Of a stretch of DNA of 64,000 nt, positions 59,827-64,000 are shown one piece after another (the first letter of the stretch is position 1; each line of letters begins with the position of its first letter). A program made the position numbers and the translations under genes. The stretch is from assembly GCA_020881915.1 (NCBI GenBank), contig JAJFPB010000001.1, forward strand, positions 2,666,001-2,730,000. The letters are read 5' to 3'. The notes under the pieces were generated by a model. That model was not told the origin of the DNA and did no database searches. It was given only the letters and a program-made list of their open reading frames with translations. The DNA comes from Paramyrothecium sp. XJ0827. Lineage: Eukaryota; Ascomycota; Sordariomycetes; Hypocreales; Stachybotryaceae.

Positions 59827-60690
59827 TCATCTGCCATCGCCTTCTAGTGGACCCGCTCCCTCAGTCTCATGTCCGAGCTGCAGATCCTCTTCCTGCCGCG
59901 GCTGGTGCTGTTCGTGGTGGTGTCCTTCGGCCTGCCGGTGCAGCACCTCCCGCCTCCGGTCGTTCTCGCCGACGACCTTGCGCAGCAGCTCCATGCGCCG
60001 CCGGAAGTCGTCCAGCAGGGCATCGACGTCCTCGCGGCCCACGCCGCCCGAATCGCGCAGGCTGCCGCTGCTGCCGCCGCCGCCACCCGCAGCGGCGGGG
60101 GTGTCGCCCGAGCCCACTTCGACGGGCTCGCGCTCGACTCCCTCGACCCGCAGCATCAGCGCGCCGCTGCCCTCGCCGCCGTGCTGCTGCACGGCGAGCT
60201 GGGAGGCTGTGACGGCAAAGTCCGGGCTGAGGCTGGACGCCCAGGCGACGTCCCAGCCGCTGCCGGCGGCAGCAGCTACTGTGGCGGGGGCGTTGTTGTC
60301 GACGGCCGGTTTCACCACTGACGACGCCGCCTGCTGGTGGCTCGCGGCGGGGACGAGATCAACGACGAGCGCGCGCTGGGACGGGTCCGCGGCGGCGCTG
60401 GTCAGGACGCCCTGGTCGTCGTCGCTGAAGACGTAGTGCACGCGCGGGTGGACGGTCGTGTTGGTCGTCGCATTGGTCAGGAGCGTAAAGAGCGGTTCGA
60501 AGTGAGGCGGGGGAGTGTCCGGCTCGGCAGCAGCAGCGGCCGCGGTGTCGTGGCGGGACTCGGATCTCGACCGCTCCGGGGCGTTGGCGGCGGGACTCGT
60601 GCCCAGGGCAGCCGAGGCGGATGCGGATGCGGGCGCAGCTCCCGGGCCCGTCCTTATCGAAGGCGAGCGCTCCCTATCGGCTTGGGACAT
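59827..60690 (-). CDS. Low-complexity protein of unknown function, possibly conserved in fungi
   Basis: A single exon of 287 residues starting MSQADRERSPS. An Ala/Ser/Pro-rich N-terminus is followed by a compact stretch that looks constrained (HFEPLFTLLTNATTNTTVHP, RVHYVFSDDDQGVLT, RALVVDLVPAA), then an Ala/Gly-rich linker and a C-terminal charged helix likely to form a coiled coil (VDALLDDFRRRMELLRKVVG). I do not recognise the family. It is very GC-rich. A Met 20 codons upstream is also in frame. The last 30 residues (His/Glu/Gln-rich) might instead be an unspliced end. Confidence 0.6.
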   Translation of the reverse strand: MSQADRERSPSIRTGPGAAPASASASAALGTSPAANAPERSRSESRHDTAAAAAAEPDTPPPHFEPLFTLLTNATTNTTVHPRVHYVFSDDDQGVLTSAAADPSQRALVVDLVPAASHQQAASSVVKPAVDNNAPATVAAAAGSGWDVAWASSLSPDFAVTASQLAVQQHGGEGSGALMLRVEGVEREPVEVGSGDTPAAAGGGGGSSGSLRDSGGVGREDVDALLDDFRRRMELLRKVVGENDRRREVLHRQAEGHHHEQHQPRQEEDLQLGHETEGAGPLEGDGR

Positions 60691-62213
60691 GGTGTAGAGA
60701 GGTGGAGGGCGATGGAGCGGGCTCGAGAAGCTAATAACGGCAGGGACCACAGCGACCGTGCATGTGGCATCTTTGACGGCAGCCGGAGACGCTCATGTAG
60801 GGTGAAGGAGGAGTGGAGCGGTCGGAGGAGGAATTTAGCTTCGGGGGGGAGGACCACCTTGATGTCTCAAGGCGAAATCCTTTTTGCTAATGTTCGATCC
60901 TCAGGTTCGGAGCTAGGCACGCGTTGGGGGGGGGACCCGGCTTGTTGAGGACTTGGAGATGCCTCCAGGCAGATTCACAGCTCTGATGACGGAAGGGAAG
61001 GGAAGGGACCATCTTATCGCAGGAAATTAGACTATTCTTATCGCCACGTGAGCGAGTGTTGCATCACCCGCGTGCTACATTTACTTTGACGACCTCACCT
61101 CACCTTACCTCACCCCCGATGTAAAGGCGACTGAGATGCTGTGCCTCAGACCGTGGTTTGTTTTCTGATGTCTAAGACCTTAGCGGGCACTGCCCTACGT
61201 TCTTGCTTCTTCGGGTTTGCAATATCCATCCATCCCAGTCCGTATCCCAAAGCTCCGTTCGGTAATGCCACTGGTTGTCCATCCAAGCTCGCTTGCTCGC
61301 CCTCGGTTCGCAGCTCACTTTCCCTCGCCTTGTCCAGTACTCGCGGAAACCCCCAACGACTTGACACTGATGAGGTGCATGCCCGTTGTGCGAAACCTGC
61401 TCGATCCAAGGCTCCCGCTGCGATAACATATTCTAGGCTGCAGTCGGAATCCTAGACCCTACCGTCGCAAGCAAAGTTCTTTATTACCCGCATTTGATCT
61501 GTGCCCCCCGGCCCTCTACGTCGTTTGTAAAGCCTTCCGTCATCATCTTGCAGTCAACCTGCAGGTCTTACATCCATGCGTTTGACCCAACAGAGTAGCT
61601 AAAAGTGCTGCTCGTTTGATTTACGGCGGTCCTGCGGCCCGCCCCTGTACAACCTGCCCCCACTGATGCCCCTCCCCTCCATCAGCTATGCTTGCATGGG
61701 CCTAGCTAGGGCTCTGGGATCATCTGCTTGAGGTTCAAGGACATTAGCTGCAGGTAACCTGGCCTAATGAACGGGGGAGTGATGAAGGGGAGGGGGCCCG
61801 TTCTCAACCAACAGGTCACTCATTTACAAGAGCTAACCTTAACTCTCCGTGACGATAAGGCATGTTTTCCTGAGAACCGAGTCGAGAAAGAACGGAAAAG
61901 AGAGTACGAATAAAAAATGCGGATATGGTACAAAACGCCGTGCTCTTTCCTCTATGACTCTATCATGCGAATATCGTGGAACCAGTTTCTTTTTGTTTTT
62001 GAAGCGCCAAAACCTATATGCAACCCCACACCCCTCTGCTGTCCTCAAACATGGAAGATTGTAATGATTTACCCGCTGCAGAAAGCGCACCATCCTTTAG
62101 TGGCACCCGCCTTCCTGGCGCCGTGCCACTTGCATATGCCCTGGAAACCCCAAGACCGATTCGGGGAGATGGGCCACAAGTGTCGTCTCGTCTGCACTGA
62201 GTCCTGTGTCTGT
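60691..62213. other. Intergenic region between the low-complexity gene and the chitinase gene
   Basis: 1.5 kb, with the repeat CCTCACCTCACCTTACCTCACCCCC around 61090-61113 (related to the CTTACC repeats near 16155), a G run near 60930, and chitinase 3' flank from about 61850. No gene seen. Confidence 0.45.
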
Positions 62214-63513
62214 TCAGGACGAGTGCAGTACGCGGAAACCAGCCGCAATCAGACTTCTGGCAGTATCCCTGGCATCGGCCGGTCCGTTCCAGTAAACTAG
62301 ACCCTGCATATCTCCTTGTTAGCATCACGGAAGATTTGGCAGGTGCTGCCTCGGCTTGTCTTGTCTTCATGCCACTCACTCCTAGCCCCTTTTGCTTGCA
62401 GAACGCGGCTTTGGCTCCCACCGTCTCGGGATTGTCATATGTGACGAACCCACCATCGCCGCCAACGCATTGTGCTGCAAGATGTCTCTTGTCCACTGTT
62501 TCCTTGCACCCGGGCCGAGGAAGCTGGTTATACTCAAACGTTCCCTCTTTCCCGCCTCCCCCATTAAAGCTCTGACCAGGGCCAGCTGCCTGGAGGAAGC
62601 TTCTCCCGTAGACCGGGATACCCAGCAGGATCTTCTTGGGCGGGACTTCCTGCAACATGACATAGCCAACCCCTGAGGCAACCGAGCTCTCGTCTCGACT
62701 CATTGCATAAAGCTGAGCATGGTGTCCGGTCTTGGAGGACCACGACCCAAAGAAATCATAGGCCATCAAATTGACATGGTCCACATAATCCGCCATGGAT
62801 CGTAAGTTGATGAATTGTAACATGACCTTACTCGCCGGCAAGGCAGCGGTCAGTACGAATCGATCCTCCGGAAGATGAATCCGAATGGCTGCCAGGAGGG
62901 CCAGAAAATCGCTACCTTGTTTGGCATCGTTTGGATATTCCCAAGCAACTGTTACGAGTCGAAACAAGATCAGCCTTGCTTCAGCCTGGAACCCGGTTTG
63001 GGATGTTGCCCTTCGCCGACTTACTGTCAATGCCGTCTAGACCGGAGGCTTCCACAAGGCCCAGCGCCGACCGTGCAAAGTTGTCCCTGAGCAACACACT
63101 GGCTGCCACCGTAGGAAATACGCCGGAAGCCTCGGGCCCTCCTATCGATAGGACAACCTGAAGATGAGGGTGCTTTTGTTTGAGATGCATCAGTGAGCCC
63201 AAGCCACCGTGTACACCATCGACAGGTGCCTTCAGATCAGCCCACTCGTCACTCAGCTGCAGCCGCAAGATCAGGTCAGCGAGATCTTCAAGATAGGTAG
63301 TGCACAAATTCGGTCGTCATCATCACTCACATATACACCACCATCAGGAGCCACGTTCGCGTAGGCGTAGTAGACGTGGTTCACGCAGCCGTAGTTGAGC
63401 ATGCCAGGTGTATCACCCTGGTAGATGCGCTTGTTAGGAAAATAGACAGCATTTGTGTACATGACATGGGCCAAGCTAGCAGCAAGACGCGATTTTCTGG
63501 ATGAGACGCTCAT
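62214..63513 (-). CDS. GH18 chitinase-like protein with altered catalytic motif
   Basis: Exons 63513-63331, 63256-63025, 62948-62380 and 62303-62214 give 357 residues; introns are 74, 76 and 76 bp and all junctions restore family sequence. The TIM barrel shows YTNAVYFPNKRIYQG, NHVYYAYANVAPDGG, SDEWADLK, VVLSIGG, LMAYDFFGSW, LLGIPVYGRSF and the last strand GLVYWNGPADA. The catalytic DxxDxDxE reads DGIDIAWE (residues 135-142): the general acid Glu142 is kept but the neighbouring Asp is Ala140. That Asp normally positions the substrate N-acetyl group, so activity is probably low. No signal peptide is seen after the only in-frame ATG. It may be an intracellular chitinase, a chitin-binding lectin-like derivative or a decaying gene. 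Confidence 0.85.
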
Positions 63514-64000
63514 GGTGACCAGCCAGCGATCTCGGAACAAGGCCGGGCTCTCTCCGATGATGTTGAGCAAATCATGAGGTGAACGCAAGCGTAGGATGTG
63601 CAGAGCCAGGAGGAAGTATGGCCAGCAGCATGCTGGAACAGACCACCAACCCCGAACAACTTTAGCGGAGACGCAGGCGAGTTTAAGGCAGCAAGAAGGT
63701 CACCCATCGACTGGCAGCGCGGACCCAGTTGAGGAGCACAGGACTTGTATATAAAGGCCAGCAGTAGCGGAGCGGTAGTAGAGGGTGCAACGGTGAAGGG
63801 GTTCCTGACTAGGCTGGGCACAGACAAAAGGTCGTGGGCTAAGCGGGCTAGTGGAGAACAACGGGAGTCCAATTTACGAGAGGGTCCTTGAATACCACGA
63901 AAGCAATGATGCATGACATAATTGCGGGGAGGACTGGTGAATGAGGCCCGGAAGCCCAAAAGCGTGGGATATCATGGCGAAGCTACTGGTTTGATTAGCT
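63514..64000. promoter_or_regulatory. Upstream region of the chitinase-like gene
   Basis: About 490 bp to the window end. TATATA at 63748-63753 lies 235 bp before the start codon. The opposite-strand frame over this stretch has no coding character. Confidence 0.4.

Noticed and set aside
1..64000. CRISPR array, prokaryotic operon or phage region
   Set aside because: The window is eukaryotic, with spliced genes throughout; no regularly spaced repeats were seen.

Overview
This window is nuclear DNA from a filamentous ascomycete, most likely a Sordariomycete and possibly Hypocreales (the order is an inference from overall protein similarity; I could not search a database). The evidence is spliced genes with many 49-87 bp introns ending in a CTAAC-type branch point plus AG, fungal-specific families (Rax1-type RGS protein, Cln-type G1 cyclin, ankyrin protein with a STAND-like N-terminus), and housekeeping proteins in their fungal form. 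I rebuilt 19 protein genes by joining exons at GT-AG (twice GC-AG) sites so that the frames close.

Left third (1-28 kb): CCC2-type copper ATPase (-), CSN7 (+), RAX1 (-), RPL31 (+), UBC11/E2-C (-), CHK1 (+), APC11 (-), TUM1-type sulfurtransferase (+), RPS2 (+), a 1084-residue protein of unknown function (-) and a G1 cyclin (-). Cell-cycle control dominates: the APC/C-specific E2 and the APC/C RING subunit sit on either side of the checkpoint kinase CHK1 within about 4 kb, with a COP9 signalosome subunit and a G1 cyclin nearby.

Middle (27.7-43.5 kb): a 15.8 kb stretch in which I find no convincing gene. It holds purine/G-rich tracts, a minus-strand TATA element suggesting a long leader for the cyclin, a 25-bp tandem repeat and a possible decayed coding fragment.

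Right third (43.5-64 kb): DNAJC11-like J-protein (+), ZRC1/COT1 zinc transporter (-), secreted kelch protein (+), a four-exon STAND-like/ankyrin-type protein (+), MEMO1-family protein (+), Sso1-type syntaxin (+), a low-complexity conserved-looking protein (-) and a GH18 chitinase-like protein (-) whose catalytic motif lacks one aspartate.

The most unusual points are: two GC-AG introns with an identical 11-nt donor context that also contains a competing frameshifting GT; the E2-C/CHK1/APC11 neighbourhood; the GH18 active-site substitution; the long tail after the syntaxin membrane anchor together with a possible spliced five-codon uORF; and the gene-free 15.8 kb block.
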